From positions 558,001 through 622,000 of the forward strand of contig NZ_JACVPM010000002.1 in NCBI RefSeq assembly GCF_018881905.1: a stretch of DNA of 64,000 nt, read 5' to 3'. Under the pieces are notes generated by a model that saw only the letters and a program-made list of their open reading frames with translations, was not told where the DNA came from and did not search any database. The stretch comes from Polynucleobacter sp. MG-27-Goln-C1. Its GTDB lineage: Bacteria > Pseudomonadota > Gammaproteobacteria > Burkholderiales > Burkholderiaceae. How positions within the stretch are numbered: the stretch's first letter is position 1; every line of letters begins with the position of its first letter. Shown in pieces: positions 47,005 through 56,611 of this stretch. The position numbers and the translations under genes were made by a program.

Positions 47005-48879
47005 ATGAATACGCAAATCGCTTATTTACTGGGGTTAGCATCAGACTACATTCAAAAAGGGGATACAAGTAGTGCAGATAGGTTATTGAAGCAAGCCCAG
47101 AAGATGTCCCCTAAGAACTCTGAAATATGCCGATTACTAGGCGTTACTAGTGCATTTAAGGGGGATCCAGAAGAAGCTCTTGGTTGGGTGGATAAGGCAA
47201 TTAAGATTGATCCCAAAAATTGGTTGGCACATAGCAATAGGGGCAATATATTAAGCAGCCTAAGTCAAAAACAAGAGGCGATCAAAAGTTTTATAAAGGC
47301 AATCGGCCTTCAACCTAGTTATGCTGAGGCGCACAACAATATAGGTAATGTCCTCTTAGATCTTAATCGACCAGAGGAGGCGTTACGAAGTTATGAAAAG
47401 GCCATTCAGCTTCAGCCAAATTATGCGCAGGCCTATGATAATTTAGGGCATGTATTGGTAAAGATGAAACGCTTAGAAGAGGCTTTTTCAGCGTATGAGA
47501 AGGCAATACTATTTGATAGCGATAGCAGTAACATTCTCAGCTCCTATATAGACTGTAAGATGCAGTTGTGTGATTGGGGTGGGCTGGAAGAGCTGATTAA
47601 GCGGGTGCCCTACGTTAATCAAAATAAAAATACATTTAAATTTATGCCGTTTTACTTACTTTCTATTTCTGATAATCAACGCTTCATAAAGATGATTACA
47701 GAGGAGTATGTGCAAGCCCGTCATCCGGAAAAATTTACCTTAGGACGAATTTGTTACTCTGAGAATAAGGAAAAAATCCGACTCGGCTATTTCTCCCCCG
47801 ACTTCCGAAATCATCCAGTCTCATATTTGATGGCGGGAGTACTCGAGTCTCATGATCGAGATAGATTTGAGTTAATTGGATTTTCAATGGGCACTCAGGC
47901 TGAAGATGCTATGTACAAAAGATTAGAGCCATGCTTTGATCAAATCATTGATATTTCTTTAAAAAGCGACTTGGAAGTGGCGCAGTTAGCAAGACAGCTT
48001 CAAATTGATATTGCAATCGATTTATGTGGCTTTACACAAGGCTGTCGCCCAGGTATTTTTGCCTATCGAGTAGCCCCCGTACAAATTGGGTACCTGGGCT
48101 ATGTTGGAACCATGGGCGCCAACTATATGGACTACATTATCGCGGACCAAACGGTAATTCCTGCCAATCTGCAAGACTGCTACTCCGAAAAAGTTATCTA
48201 CCTACCAAGTTTTCAGGCAAATGATCGAAAAAGGGAAATTTCTGATAAGGAATTTACACGAGAAGAGTTGGGCTTGCCAAGCGAGGGATTCATTTTTTGC
48301 TGCTTTAACGCAAACTATAAAATAACCCTAAGCATTTTTAATAGTTGGGTAAAAATATTACATGCTGTTCAGGGAAGCGTTTTATTTTTATTTGTTGAGA
48401 ACAAAACCGCTCAAAATAATTTATTAGACAAACTAGAGCTAAATGCACTAGATCGAGGTAGGATAATATTTGCTAACGCAGTACCCTATCCAGAATATTT
48501 AGCCCGCTATCGAGTAGCAGATCTGTTTCTCGATACGTCCCCATATAATGCGGGCACTACAGCAAGTGATGCTTTATGGGCTGGTTTACCAGTCCTCACT
48601 TTAGCTGGTGAATCATTCTCTTCTCGAATGGGCGCCAGTTTAGCAACTGCTATTGGATTGCCGGAATTAATCGCAACATCGCAAGAGGATTACGAGGCAA
48701 TAGCAATTGATCTTGGTAAAAATCCAGATAAGATTGCCAGCATTAAAAAGAAATTAGCTGAAAATCGCTTAACAACAGCACTATTTGATACGCAGTTTTT
48801 TACGAATAATCTAGAATCTGCTTATGAAAAGGTCAATAAAAGATATCAAGACGGACTTCCTCCAGACCATATAAACTAA
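47005..48879 (+). CDS. TPR protein with O-GlcNAc-transferase-like domain (GT41/SPINDLY)
   Basis: Protein of 624 aa. N-terminal tetratricopeptide repeats (about 5-180: WLAHSNRGNILSSLSQKQEAIKSF; YAEAHNNIGNVLLDL; YAQAYDNLGHVLVKM) and a C-terminal catalytic part (about 250-610) close to classical OGT: RLGYFSPDFRNHPVSYLMAG, VQIGYLGYVGTMGANYMDYIIAD, CFNANYKI, DLFLDTSPYNAGTTASDALWAGLPVLT and SFSSRMGASLATAIGL. It probably glycosylates proteins using a UDP-sugar. It is followed by a GT2-like gene and a methyltransferase, which could act on the same glycan or protein. It is A+T-rich and lies just beyond tRNA-Thr. Confidence 0.88.
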   Translation: MNTQIAYLLGLASDYIQKGDTSSADRLLKQAQKMSPKNSEICRLLGVTSAFKGDPEEALGWVDKAIKIDPKNWLAHSNRGNILSSLSQKQEAIKSFIKAIGLQPSYAEAHNNIGNVLLDLNRPEEALRSYEKAIQLQPNYAQAYDNLGHVLVKMKRLEEAFSAYEKAILFDSDSSNILSSYIDCKMQLCDWGGLEELIKRVPYVNQNKNTFKFMPFYLLSISDNQRFIKMITEEYVQARHPEKFTLGRICYSENKEKIRLGYFSPDFRNHPVSYLMAGVLESHDRDRFELIGFSMGTQAEDAMYKRLEPCFDQIIDISLKSDLEVAQLARQLQIDIAIDLCGFTQGCRPGIFAYRVAPVQIGYLGYVGTMGANYMDYIIADQTVIPANLQDCYSEKVIYLPSFQANDRKREISDKEFTREELGLPSEGFIFCCFNANYKITLSIFNSWVKILHAVQGSVLFLFVENKTAQNNLLDKLELNALDRGRIIFANAVPYPEYLARYRVADLFLDTSPYNAGTTASDALWAGLPVLTLAGESFSSRMGASLATAIGLPELIATSQEDYEAIAIDLGKNPDKIASIKKKLAENRLTTALFDTQFFTNNLESAYEKVNKRYQDGLPPDHIN

Positions 48880-48914
48880 TTTAATACTATTTACTTTCAA
48901 ATATAGGTGCTGTT

Positions 48915-49595
48915 ATAAAAATTCAATTTATTGTTGCTACAAGAGAAAGTGAGGAAAATTTTTGGTTGAAAACTGCGACCGGAAAATCTCTTTCCCTGTA
49001 TCAAGCCCCTCACTTGGAGATTACTTTGTTTGCCGAGAACATCAAGGGACTACCGGAGCTTTACAACTTAGCCATTGATAAATTTAAGAATGAGCCATCA
49101 ATATTAGTTTTTGCCCATGATGATATTAGTATCTTAGATTTTTATTGGATGAACTCTATTTTTAATGGCCTAAGTCATTTTGGAATAGTTGGCATCGCTG
49201 GGAATATAAGAAGGGTGCCTTATCAACCCTCTTGGGCTTTTGTTGATAAGCAATTTACGTGGGATAAGTCTGAGAATTTAAGTGGCGTTGTTGGGCACGG
49301 GAGTCGATTCCCCCCAGAAAATCTTGATTTCTTTGCCCCCCCCTTTCAGGAGGTAAAGTTGCTGGATGGTGTTTTGTTGGCAGCATTTAGTGAGACCTTG
49401 GTTAAAAATCATATGCGTTTTGATGAAAAATTTAAGTTTCATTTTTACGATATGGATTTTTGTCGACAAGCAGAAATTCGTGGCATTAAAATGGGAACTA
49501 TTCCTCTGTCCCTAATTCATGAAAGTGCCGGAAGTTTTGGGTCAGGGGGTTGGAGTAATTCCTATGCCGATTATCTGAAGAAATGGGGTCAATAG
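48915..49595 (+). CDS. GT2-like glycosyltransferase-related protein with apparent ATA start
   Basis: Protein of about 226 aa resembling the glycosyltransferase-like family often grouped with GT2 (NEPSILVFAHDDISILD with an HDD motif in place of DxD, VVGHGSR, EVKLLDGVLLAAF, FHFYDMDFCRQAEIRGIKMG). The first in-frame canonical start is a TTG at 48966, yet strongly protein-like residues extend upstream (KIQFIVATRESEENFW) back to a stop at 48882. The best-placed initiator is ATA at 48915, five bases after AGGTG. Possible readings are a true ATA start, a recent ATG-to-ATA mutation, or a sequencing error. Follows the OGT-like gene by 35 bases and overlaps the methyltransferase. Confidence 0.7.
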   Translation: MKIQFIVATRESEENFWLKTATGKSLSLYQAPHLEITLFAENIKGLPELYNLAIDKFKNEPSILVFAHDDISILDFYWMNSIFNGLSHFGIVGIAGNIRRVPYQPSWAFVDKQFTWDKSENLSGVVGHGSRFPPENLDFFAPPFQEVKLLDGVLLAAFSETLVKNHMRFDEKFKFHFYDMDFCRQAEIRGIKMGTIPLSLIHESAGSFGSGGWSNSYADYLKKWGQ

Positions 49596-50263
49596 TGCTA
49601 CAAACGCCTGTTCATGAGCTCCATAATCCTGATTTATTGAAATTAGTCCCAAAATCCGCAAAAAAACTTATTGAGATTGGATGTAGCTCTGGTGCTCTTG
49701 CGAGAGAGTTTAAAAAAATTACTCCTGAAGCAAGCTATCTCGGTATTGAGATTGATGCAGATTATGCAGAGTTGGCCAGACGTTTTTGTAATGAGGTTAC
49801 AGTTTTAAATATTGAGAATGCTGACGAATATTTTTGGAGGGATCAGGCAGACAGAGATTGCTGGATTTTTGGAGATGCGCTTGAGCACCTTCAGAATCCC
49901 TGGTTAATTCTGAGCCAAATATATACAGTGCTCCCGTTTGGAGGTTCGGTGGTAGCCTGTATTCCAAATGCTCAACACTGGACGCTTCAAGCAAGATTAA
50001 GTATTGGCGACTTTCGTTACGAGAATGATGGGCTAATGGATAAAACCCACCTAAGATGGTTTACGAGGCAGACTATTATTGAAATGTTCAATCAGGCTGG
50101 ATTTGTAATTGAAGATGGTATACCGCGAATTTTTGATGAGCCTCAAAGAGAAAAGTTTTTACCAATAATTGGAGAGATGGCGAAGCTGGCTGGGGCCGAT
50201 CCTCAGGTGGCAATATCAGACGCTCTTCCTCTTCAATACGTCATTAGAGCTATAAAAAAATAA
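49583..50263 (+). CDS. Class I SAM-dependent methyltransferase
   Basis: Protein of 226 aa with a Rossmann methyltransferase core: motif I LIEIGCSSGALAREF (about 29-43), motif II YLGIEIDADYAELAR, the acidic motif DCWIFGDALEHLQNPW and VVACIPNAQHW. The style matches methyltransferases of glycan and O-antigen clusters (methyltransf_23-like). Start may be ATG 49583 (13-base overlap with the preceding gene) or GTG 49595, which overlaps its stop codon. It closes the three-gene islet and is convergent with the MFS transporter eight bases later. Substrate unknown. Confidence 0.85.
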   Translation: MGSIVLQTPVHELHNPDLLKLVPKSAKKLIEIGCSSGALAREFKKITPEASYLGIEIDADYAELARRFCNEVTVLNIENADEYFWRDQADRDCWIFGDALEHLQNPWLILSQIYTVLPFGGSVVACIPNAQHWTLQARLSIGDFRYENDGLMDKTHLRWFTRQTIIEMFNQAGFVIEDGIPRIFDEPQREKFLPIIGEMAKLAGADPQVAISDALPLQYVIRAIKK

Positions 50264-50271
50264 TTTCCCGC

Positions 50272-51612
50272 TTAGTCATCAAGATTTACTTGTCTGGTTT
50301 CCGGAAGATAAATCAGTGCCACTAGTGATCCAATTGCTAGGAAAATAGTGGGGTACCAAAGTCCCGCAACATCACTTAGCCACTTTTGATTTATCCAAGT
50401 CACAATAAGCGGGAGAGCCCCACCAATCCAGCCCGCTGCTAAATTGTGCGGAAGGGTCGCCGCACTATTTCGTGTTTTTGCAGGAAACAATTCTGCGAGT
50501 AACGCAGTTTGTGGACCCACTACCAGCGCTAGAATTCCTGATAAGCCAATTAAAATGGCTGCGATAAGGATAATTGAATTTCCATTATTCGGAATGGCTC
50601 CTTGTCCAATCTCCTTAAGGAGGTGAAAGGCCGGTAAGATGAGTATGGCTCCTAAAACAAGTCCGCTAACAATTACCGGCTTTCTACCAATCTTATCTGA
50701 GAGCCATCCTGCAAATATGGTGAAGGGCAACAAGGCAATCGTTGCGGAAACACTCAATTGATCAACTAATTGAGGGGGTAATTTAACTGAAGTCTTCAGG
50801 AAGATTGAGGTGTAGACCTGTACGCAGAAAAAAAGAATCGCTCCACCAGCAGAAACGCAGAAGAAGAGTAGGAGCATTCTCTTTCTAGTTTCAGGATCTC
50901 TAAAGTTATCTAGTAATGGACTCTTTGATTTAGTATGAGTTTTGCTTAGCTGTAAATAGATCGGCGTTTCTTCTAATGTCATTCTGGCTTTAAATGCCAA
51001 CAGCAACAAAACAAGCGAAACCCAAAATGGTACGCGCCAGCCCCACGATAGAAATTCTTCAGCAGTCAGCCAATGTTGAAGTAACGCAATTTGAAGTGTG
51101 GATACTAAGATCCCAAGCGGCCCCATGAGTTGTAGAAAGCTTGTCTTAAAGCCACGATTAGTATTGCCAGCATGTTCTGTGAGATACACAGCCCCGCCGC
51201 CAATCTCGCCACCGGCAGAGAGACCCTGAAGCAGCCTTAGGCTAACTAGCAGAATGGGTGCCCAGATTCCGACTTGGGCATAGGTTGGTAAAAATCCTAC
51301 GCAGAAAGTAGCGACTCCCATCAAGGTGATAGTGATCATGAAGACGGGGCGACGGCCGACACGATCGCCAATACTGCCGAAAATAGCTGCACCAATGGGC
51401 CTCACAACCATTCCAACACCAAAGGTGGCTAAGCTGGCTAAAAGGCCTGTACTGGGGTCGCTAGAGGGAAAAAAGAGGGGGGCAAAAACTATCGCTAGGG
51501 TGGCAAAAGTCAGAAAGTCGTACCACTCTAGAAAGGTTCCAAAGCAGGCTGCAATGGCTACCTTTCTATAAGAATGCGATGAAGATTGAATTTCTGAAGT
51601 GGTAGAAGCCAA
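50272..51612 (-). CDS. MFS transporter, metabolite:H+ symporter (MHS) family
   Basis: Twelve-span major-facilitator protein, 446 aa. MHS-family traits: FGTFLEWYDFLTFATLA at helix 1, GSIGDRVGRRPVFM between helices 2 and 3 (motif A), LRLLQGLSAGGEIGGGAVYLTEHA at helices 4-5 and GWLSDKIGRKPVI as the repeat in the second half. Relatives carry 2-oxoglutarate, citrate, proline/betaine or shikimate with protons; the substrate cannot be chosen from sequence. The start lies three bases after the rmuC stop. Confidence 0.88.
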   Translation of the reverse strand: MASTTSEIQSSSHSYRKVAIAACFGTFLEWYDFLTFATLAIVFAPLFFPSSDPSTGLLASLATFGVGMVVRPIGAAIFGSIGDRVGRRPVFMITITLMGVATFCVGFLPTYAQVGIWAPILLVSLRLLQGLSAGGEIGGGAVYLTEHAGNTNRGFKTSFLQLMGPLGILVSTLQIALLQHWLTAEEFLSWGWRVPFWVSLVLLLLAFKARMTLEETPIYLQLSKTHTKSKSPLLDNFRDPETRKRMLLLFFCVSAGGAILFFCVQVYTSIFLKTSVKLPPQLVDQLSVSATIALLPFTIFAGWLSDKIGRKPVIVSGLVLGAILILPAFHLLKEIGQGAIPNNGNSIILIAAILIGLSGILALVVGPQTALLAELFPAKTRNSAATLPHNLAAGWIGGALPLIVTWINQKWLSDVAGLWYPTIFLAIGSLVALIYLPETRQVNLDD

Positions 51613-51615
51613 TTT

Positions 51616-52890
51616 TTATTCAGAATCTGTCGACGATTCAATCAAAGGCGCGGATAAGTTCTTGCTGGGCTTAACACCGAGCTCACGCACCTTTTCGGCT
51701 GTACGAATAAGGTTGCCTTTGCCAGATTTGAGTTTATTAAAGGCATCGTGGTAACTTGTTTGTGCTTGATCTAATCGTTGACCTAACTTTTCTAGGTCAT
51801 CAACAAAACCAACAAACTTGTCGTATAGCGTTCCACACTGTTTAGCAATTTCAAGGGCATTACGGTTTTGCGAATCTTGACGCCATAGATGCGCAACAGT
51901 TCTCAATGTTGCCATCAAAGTGCTGGGGCATACCAGCACAATATTTTTCGCTAAGGCCTCTTGATATAGGTTTGGAGCAGTCTTAAGTGCCAACAAGAAA
52001 GCTGGCTCGATGGGAACAAACATTAATACAAAGTCTACCGAGCCAATGCCATATAAGGAGCTGTAGTTCTTACTGGATAGCCCTTGAATATGCTGCCTAA
52101 GCGATTGGATATGGGCGGTTAACTCTTGCTCGGCAATAACTGGGTCTGATGTCTCAGCATGACGTGAGTACGCAGTGATCGACACTTTACTGTCTACGAC
52201 CAAGCTTCTGCCTTCTGGCAATTTAACGACTACGTCAGGTTGTAAGCGTGAGCCATCAGTTTGGGTGTGACTATCTTGAACTAAGTACTCTTCGCCTTTG
52301 CGTAAGCCTGATGATTCAAGAATGGATTCCAAAACGAGCTCACCCCAATTGCCTTGGACCTTAGAGTCGCCCTTGAGAGCTTGGGTAAGTGAGCGCGTCT
52401 CATCTGACATGCGCAGATTGAGATTGGCAAGGCGCTCGATCTCGATCTTGAGTGCAAATCGCTCACGGGCTTCGTTACCGTATGAAGTGTTTACCTGCTC
52501 TTTAAATTCTGTGAGTTTGGTTTGTAGCGGCTTAAGTAATGCATCTAAATTCGCAACATTCTGTTCAGTAAAGCGCTTCGACTTATCTTCCAAGATTTCA
52601 TTGGCAAGATTTTTGAACTGGCTAGTTAGGGCTTCTTTGGCTTCATTAAGTGATTCAATTCTACCAAGACCCTGCTTGCGCTCGGAGTCCAGTGCCGCTT
52701 CTAGGCGGATCGCATTTTGCAATGCTTGATCACGCTCAGTTCGCAGGGTAATTACAAGTGCGGCCTCAGTTTGATTTTGTTGCTCGACCCGACTGAGTGC
52801 TGAGCGCAAATTGAGCGCATAGACTAAAAAGCCTGCACATAAAACTAATGGTAGGCCAAAAAGAAGAAGGGAGCTTAAGTCAAAGGCCAC
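51616..52890 (-). CDS. rmuC: DNA recombination protein RmuC
   Basis: Nuclease-like protein limiting DNA inversions and rearrangements in E. coli, 424 aa. N-terminal membrane anchor (about 7-27), a long coiled coil (about 30-180), then the RmuC domain: KGDSKVQGNWGELVLESILESSGL, LQPDVVVKLPEGRSLVVDSKVS, FVLMFVPIEPAFL and NIVLVCPSTLMATLRTVAHLWRQ. The start codon is GTG at 52890. It shares the strand with the MFS gene, three bases away. Confidence 0.94.
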   Translation of the reverse strand: MAFDLSSLLLFGLPLVLCAGFLVYALNLRSALSRVEQQNQTEAALVITLRTERDQALQNAIRLEAALDSERKQGLGRIESLNEAKEALTSQFKNLANEILEDKSKRFTEQNVANLDALLKPLQTKLTEFKEQVNTSYGNEARERFALKIEIERLANLNLRMSDETRSLTQALKGDSKVQGNWGELVLESILESSGLRKGEEYLVQDSHTQTDGSRLQPDVVVKLPEGRSLVVDSKVSITAYSRHAETSDPVIAEQELTAHIQSLRQHIQGLSSKNYSSLYGIGSVDFVLMFVPIEPAFLLALKTAPNLYQEALAKNIVLVCPSTLMATLRTVAHLWRQDSQNRNALEIAKQCGTLYDKFVGFVDDLEKLGQRLDQAQTSYHDAFNKLKSGKGNLIRTAEKVRELGVKPSKNLSAPLIESSTDSE

Positions 52891-52920
52891 TGATAAAGTC
52901 TGTGAACAATTTTCTGAATC

Positions 52921-53229
52921 TTAGGCTTGAACTAGCTTTTTCAATTCACCGCTTTGGTACATCTCCGTCATGATGTCTGAACCACCAATGAATTCACCGT
53001 TGATGTAGAGCTGAGGAATGGTTGGCCAGTTAGCAAATTCTTTAATGCCCTGACGAATTTCTGCATCTTCTAATACATTTACTGTATGCAATTTATCTAC
53101 GCCACATGACCGCAAGATGTTGACTGCATTCCCAGAGAAGCCGCATTGTGGAAACTGGGCATTACCCTTCATAAACAAAACAACGGGATGACTAGAAACG
53201 ATTTCTTGAATTTTTGCTTGGGTATCCAT
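52921..53229 (-). CDS. grxD: Monothiol glutaredoxin Grx4
   Basis: CGFS-type monothiol glutaredoxin, 102 aa, that carries a glutathione-ligated 2Fe-2S cluster and works with BolA proteins such as IbaG (26.5 kb). Motifs: [42 protein letters not shown]. An AGGAAAAAATT stretch precedes the ATG. The 105 bases upstream to prmC hold no clear signal. Confidence 0.96.
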   Translation of the reverse strand: MDTQAKIQEIVSSHPVVLFMKGNAQFPQCGFSGNAVNILRSCGVDKLHTVNVLEDAEIRQGIKEFANWPTIPQLYINGEFIGGSDIMTEMYQSGELKKLVQA

Positions 53230-53334
53230 AATTTTTTCCTAAATTGATGCTGTAAGGTGATCTTGATTTGCAACTAATATTAAGAGTAATTTTAAGGCTA
53301 TCTGTAGAAAAGGGTTAATTCCCCTGCATTGGTT

Positions 53335-54183
53335 TTAAAGCTGTTTCCGCCCAGAAGCTACTCGGGAGTGGCCTGCCAAATCGAGATGAACCTGAACATC
53401 GATTAAATCTGCAATTTTCATCAAATCCACGACGGATTCGGATTGGTCAAACCCGTGCTCAACAGCTATCAACCCCCCCGGCTTTAAGAACTTATGCGCC
53501 TCTAAAAGAATTGCTTGAAGACAGCTAAGACCACTACCGTAATCGGTAAGGGCCGAAGAGGGCTCAAACCGTAGATCCCCTTGCGTAAGGTGCGGATCTT
53601 GATTGGCAATATAGGGCGGATTGCTAACAATCACATCAAACTGGCCTTGCTGAACCAATGCGCCATACCAGTTGCCTTGTAAAAATTTGAGTTGCTTTGT
53701 TAGGTTTAGCGCTTTGGCGTTCTGCTGCGCAATGACTAAAGCCTCCGCTGACTGATCTGTTGCGATAACTGATGCAAGCGGTGCTGCGCTTGCGATGGCT
53801 AGTGCGATGGCGCCCGAGCCTGTACCAAGATCTAGCACTGTTGCGGGTTTATTCAGCTTGGTAATTTCAGACAGGGCAATGTCTACCAAGAGTTCAGTTT
53901 CAGGGCGTGGGATGAGTACTCCAGGCCCCACTTGTAATTCAATATCGTGAAAACCTTTTTTACCCAAGATGTAGGCTACAGGCTCGCCACTCGCTCTTCT
54001 TGAGACAAGGCTTTGCCATTCTTGAAGAGCTTGTTCATTTAGATTCATATCGTCCCGCGATAGGAGAGCAGAGCGGGGAAGTTGGTAGTGTTTCTCCAAT
54101 AGGTGCGCCAGCAATATCCGCGCTTCATTAGTGGGCAATGAGCAATTGCTAATTAATTCACGTAAAGGCTGGCTTGCTCTCAT
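53335..54183 (-). CDS. prmC: Release-factor glutamine methyltransferase PrmC (HemK)
   Basis: N5-methylates the glutamine of the GGQ motif in RF1 and RF2; about 282 aa. Motif I VLDLGTGSGAIALAIAS and the substrate-glutamine motif NPPY (IVSNPPYIANQDP) are clear, with GVLIPRPETELLVD before. The ATG at 54183 fits the family start (RASQPLRELI); an in-frame TTG at 54195 adds four residues and would abut the prfA stop. Immediately downstream of its substrate gene prfA and hemA, the usual hemA-prfA-prmC operon. Confidence 0.95.
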   Translation of the reverse strand: MRASQPLRELISNCSLPTNEARILLAHLLEKHYQLPRSALLSRDDMNLNEQALQEWQSLVSRRASGEPVAYILGKKGFHDIELQVGPGVLIPRPETELLVDIALSEITKLNKPATVLDLGTGSGAIALAIASAAPLASVIATDQSAEALVIAQQNAKALNLTKQLKFLQGNWYGALVQQGQFDVIVSNPPYIANQDPHLTQGDLRFEPSSALTDYGSGLSCLQAILLEAHKFLKPGGLIAVEHGFDQSESVVDLMKIADLIDVQVHLDLAGHSRVASGRKQL

Positions 54184-54195
54184 CCTGAGGTGCAA

Positions 54196-55275
54196 TTAAT
54201 TATCACCAAGTGTTGCAAGAAGCTCGGCTTGATGTTCGGATGCCAAGGCATTACAGAGATCATCAAGATCACCATCCATCATTGCATCAATTTTGTAGAG
54301 TGTGAGATTGATGCGGTGATCGGTAATACGACCCTGCGGAAAGTTATAGGTTCGAATGCGATCACTACGATCGCCAGAGCCAATTAAAGACTTTCTAGTT
54401 TGGGCTTCGAGCTGATGCTTCTCCCGTTCACGCGCATCCATGATGCGTGAGACAAGCACCTTCATCGCTTGCTCGCGATTGCGATGCTGACTACGATCAT
54501 CTTGGCACTCGACTACCGTACCGGTTGGCAAGTGCGTAATACGTACTGCGGAGTCAGTTTTATTAATATGCTGACCACCAGCACCTGAAGCTCTAAAGGT
54601 ATCAATACGCAGCTCGGCGGGATTAATCTTTATAGCTTCCAGCTCATCGGCTTCGGGCATCACCGCTACCGTACAGGCAGAAGTATGAATGCGACCCTGA
54701 GTTTCTGTTTGGGGTACGCGTTGTACGCGATGACCGCCAGACTCAAACTTGAGACGCGAATATACGGATTGACCTACCAAGCGAAGAACAACTTCTTTGT
54801 AGCCACCAAGATCGGATTCGGCAGCATTCACTACTTCAACTTTCCAGCCCTGGCGCTCTGCAAAGCGTGTGTACATACGAAGTAGGTCGCCTGCAAACAG
54901 CGCGCTCTCGTCACCACCAGTGCCCGCGCGAATTTCTAAAAAGACATTGCGTTCGTCATTGACATCTTTTGGCAGAAGGAGTTTTTGAAGAGCACCTTCG
55001 AGCTCTTCCATAGTGACTTGAGCTTGTTTTTGTTCTTCGTCAGCAAAGTCCTTCATCTCCGGATCTTTGCGCATCTCTTCCGCTGCTTGTGCGTCGGCCT
55101 CAGCTTGTTTGTATAAGCCAAATTGCTCCACTACCATCGCAATATCGGAATGCTCGCGTGTGAGCTTCCGATAGTTATCCATGTCTTTCGTGGACTCTTC
55201 GGTAGTTAATAAGGAATTGAGTTCGGCTAAGCGCGTGTCTAGGTGGTCTAGCTTAGCCCGCATGCTGGGCTTCAT
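54196..55275 (-). CDS. prfA: Peptide chain release factor 1
   Basis: Terminates translation at UAA and UAG, 359 aa. The catalytic GGQ is at 233-235 ([10 protein letters not shown]) and the codon-recognition tripeptide at 188-190 reads PQT, a member of the RF1 PxT pattern (PAT in E. coli). The ATG directly follows the hemA stop codon with no gap, so the two are translationally coupled. Confidence 0.97.
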   Translation of the reverse strand: MKPSMRAKLDHLDTRLAELNSLLTTEESTKDMDNYRKLTREHSDIAMVVEQFGLYKQAEADAQAAEEMRKDPEMKDFADEEQKQAQVTMEELEGALQKLLLPKDVNDERNVFLEIRAGTGGDESALFAGDLLRMYTRFAERQGWKVEVVNAAESDLGGYKEVVLRLVGQSVYSRLKFESGGHRVQRVPQTETQGRIHTSACTVAVMPEADELEAIKINPAELRIDTFRASGAGGQHINKTDSAVRITHLPTGTVVECQDDRSQHRNREQAMKVLVSRIMDAREREKHQLEAQTRKSLIGSGDRSDRIRTYNFPQGRITDHRINLTLYKIDAMMDGDLDDLCNALASEHQAELLATLGDN

Positions 55276-56592
55276 CTAATGGTCTTCTAGCTTAGTGTGC
55301 GAGGCGAATAATTTAGGAAGCAACTTAATCAAGGCATCACGCTCGGCGCCATTGGAGTGTTGTAAGGCATGTAATGAGCCATGTAAAAACTTATTAGTCA
55401 AACCTTGAGCCATGGCATTGAGAACTTCCTGAGGGTCATCGCCACGCATCAATCGTTTCATAGCGCGATCAAGCTCGAGCTGTCTGAGATGTTCGCCTTG
55501 TTGTTGGATGTCTTGAATGAGTGGAACAGTTTTCCGGCCCTGCATCCAGTGCATAAAGTTTCCAACGCGATCTTCAATGATTGCTTCGGCTTGACTCACA
55601 GCAGCTTGACGCAAAGAAGTGCCGGTTTGAATCATCACGCCTAAATCATCGACTGTATAAAGATAGATGTCATTTAAGCGAGCGATCTCTGGCTCAAAGT
55701 CGCGGGGAACTGCTAAGTCGATCATCACCATCGGTTTATGGCGGCGCTGCTTTAGTGCACTCTCTACCATGCCTAGGCCGATGATTGGCAGTGAGGATGC
55801 GGTGCTTGAAACAATGATGTCAAATTCATGAAGACGTGAGGGAAGCTCAGATAACTTAAAAGATTCCGCCTCAACATCTTGAATCGATATCGAGTCTGCT
55901 AATTCTTGTCCACGCTCGATAGTACGATTAGCAATGGCAACAGCCTTAGGTTTGCGTGCAACGAAATGGGTTGCGCACAAAGTGATCATGTCACCAGCGC
56001 CGATAAACAGAACACGTTGTTCTGCAATACTTTCAAAAATACGTTCAGCTAGTCGAACGGACGCAGCCGCCATCGAAATCGAATGGGCGCCAATTTCTGT
56101 GGAGCCACGAACTTCTTTTGCAACAGCAAATGTTTTCTGAAAGAGTTGGTTGAGATAAGTGCCTAAGACGCCTGCATCATTTGCAGTGCGCACAGCATCT
56201 TTCATCTGACCCAAGATTTGGGTTTCACCAATCACCATGGAATCTAATCCACAGGCAACTCTAAAAGCATGACGTACCGCATCCGATTGCGGTAGTGAAT
56301 ATATATGTGGCTCCAAACTACTAGGAGCAACTTGTTGAGTTTTTGCTAACCAATCAAAAGTGGCTTCATGCAAAAGACTGGCGGCATCTGCATCGTTAGC
56401 AGCGCAATACACTTCTGTGCGATTGCAGGTAGACAAAATTGTGGCTTCGGGCAGGCCAGCCTGATTCGCGCCAACGAGATGTTGGCGAAGATCGTGCAAC
56501 GCTTCTTGAAGAAATTCAGGGTCAAAGGCGACCTTTTCCCGAATGGCGACCGGCGCTGTGTGATGATTGATGCCGAGTGTCAACAACTTCAT
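55276..56592 (-). CDS. hemA: Glutamyl-tRNA reductase
   Basis: NADPH-dependent reduction of glutamyl-tRNA to glutamate-1-semialdehyde, the first committed step of C5-pathway haem synthesis; 438 aa. Family start [19 protein letters not shown], nucleophile C56 in [22 protein letters not shown], and the NADP domain [10 protein letters not shown] perfect TATAAT lies seven bases upstream with no Shine-Dalgarno, so the mRNA may be leaderless. First gene of hemA-prfA-prmC. Confidence 0.96.
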   Translation of the reverse strand: MKLLTLGINHHTAPVAIREKVAFDPEFLQEALHDLRQHLVGANQAGLPEATILSTCNRTEVYCAANDADAASLLHEATFDWLAKTQQVAPSSLEPHIYSLPQSDAVRHAFRVACGLDSMVIGETQILGQMKDAVRTANDAGVLGTYLNQLFQKTFAVAKEVRGSTEIGAHSISMAAASVRLAERIFESIAEQRVLFIGAGDMITLCATHFVARKPKAVAIANRTIERGQELADSISIQDVEAESFKLSELPSRLHEFDIIVSSTASSLPIIGLGMVESALKQRRHKPMVMIDLAVPRDFEPEIARLNDIYLYTVDDLGVMIQTGTSLRQAAVSQAEAIIEDRVGNFMHWMQGRKTVPLIQDIQQQGEHLRQLELDRAMKRLMRGDDPQEVLNAMAQGLTNKFLHGSLHALQHSNGAERDALIKLLPKLFASHTKLEDH

Positions 56593-56599
56593 AATGGTG

Positions 56600-56605
56600 A
56601 TTATA
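56600..56605 (-). promoter_or_regulatory. Consensus -10 box of hemA, 7 nt from the start codon
   Basis: On the minus strand TATAAT followed by CACCATT and the hemA ATG. The -35 is weak. Transcription would begin at or within a base or two of the ATG. The box also sits inside the upstream-most possible coding start of the divergent small membrane gene. Confidence 0.55.
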
Positions 56606-56611
56606 GATTTG

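Noticed and set aside
46893-50280. Possible attachment-site repeat of the tRNA-Thr 3' end bounding the glycosylation islet
   Set aside because: No second copy of the tRNA 3' end was seen near the right edge of the islet and there is no integrase gene.
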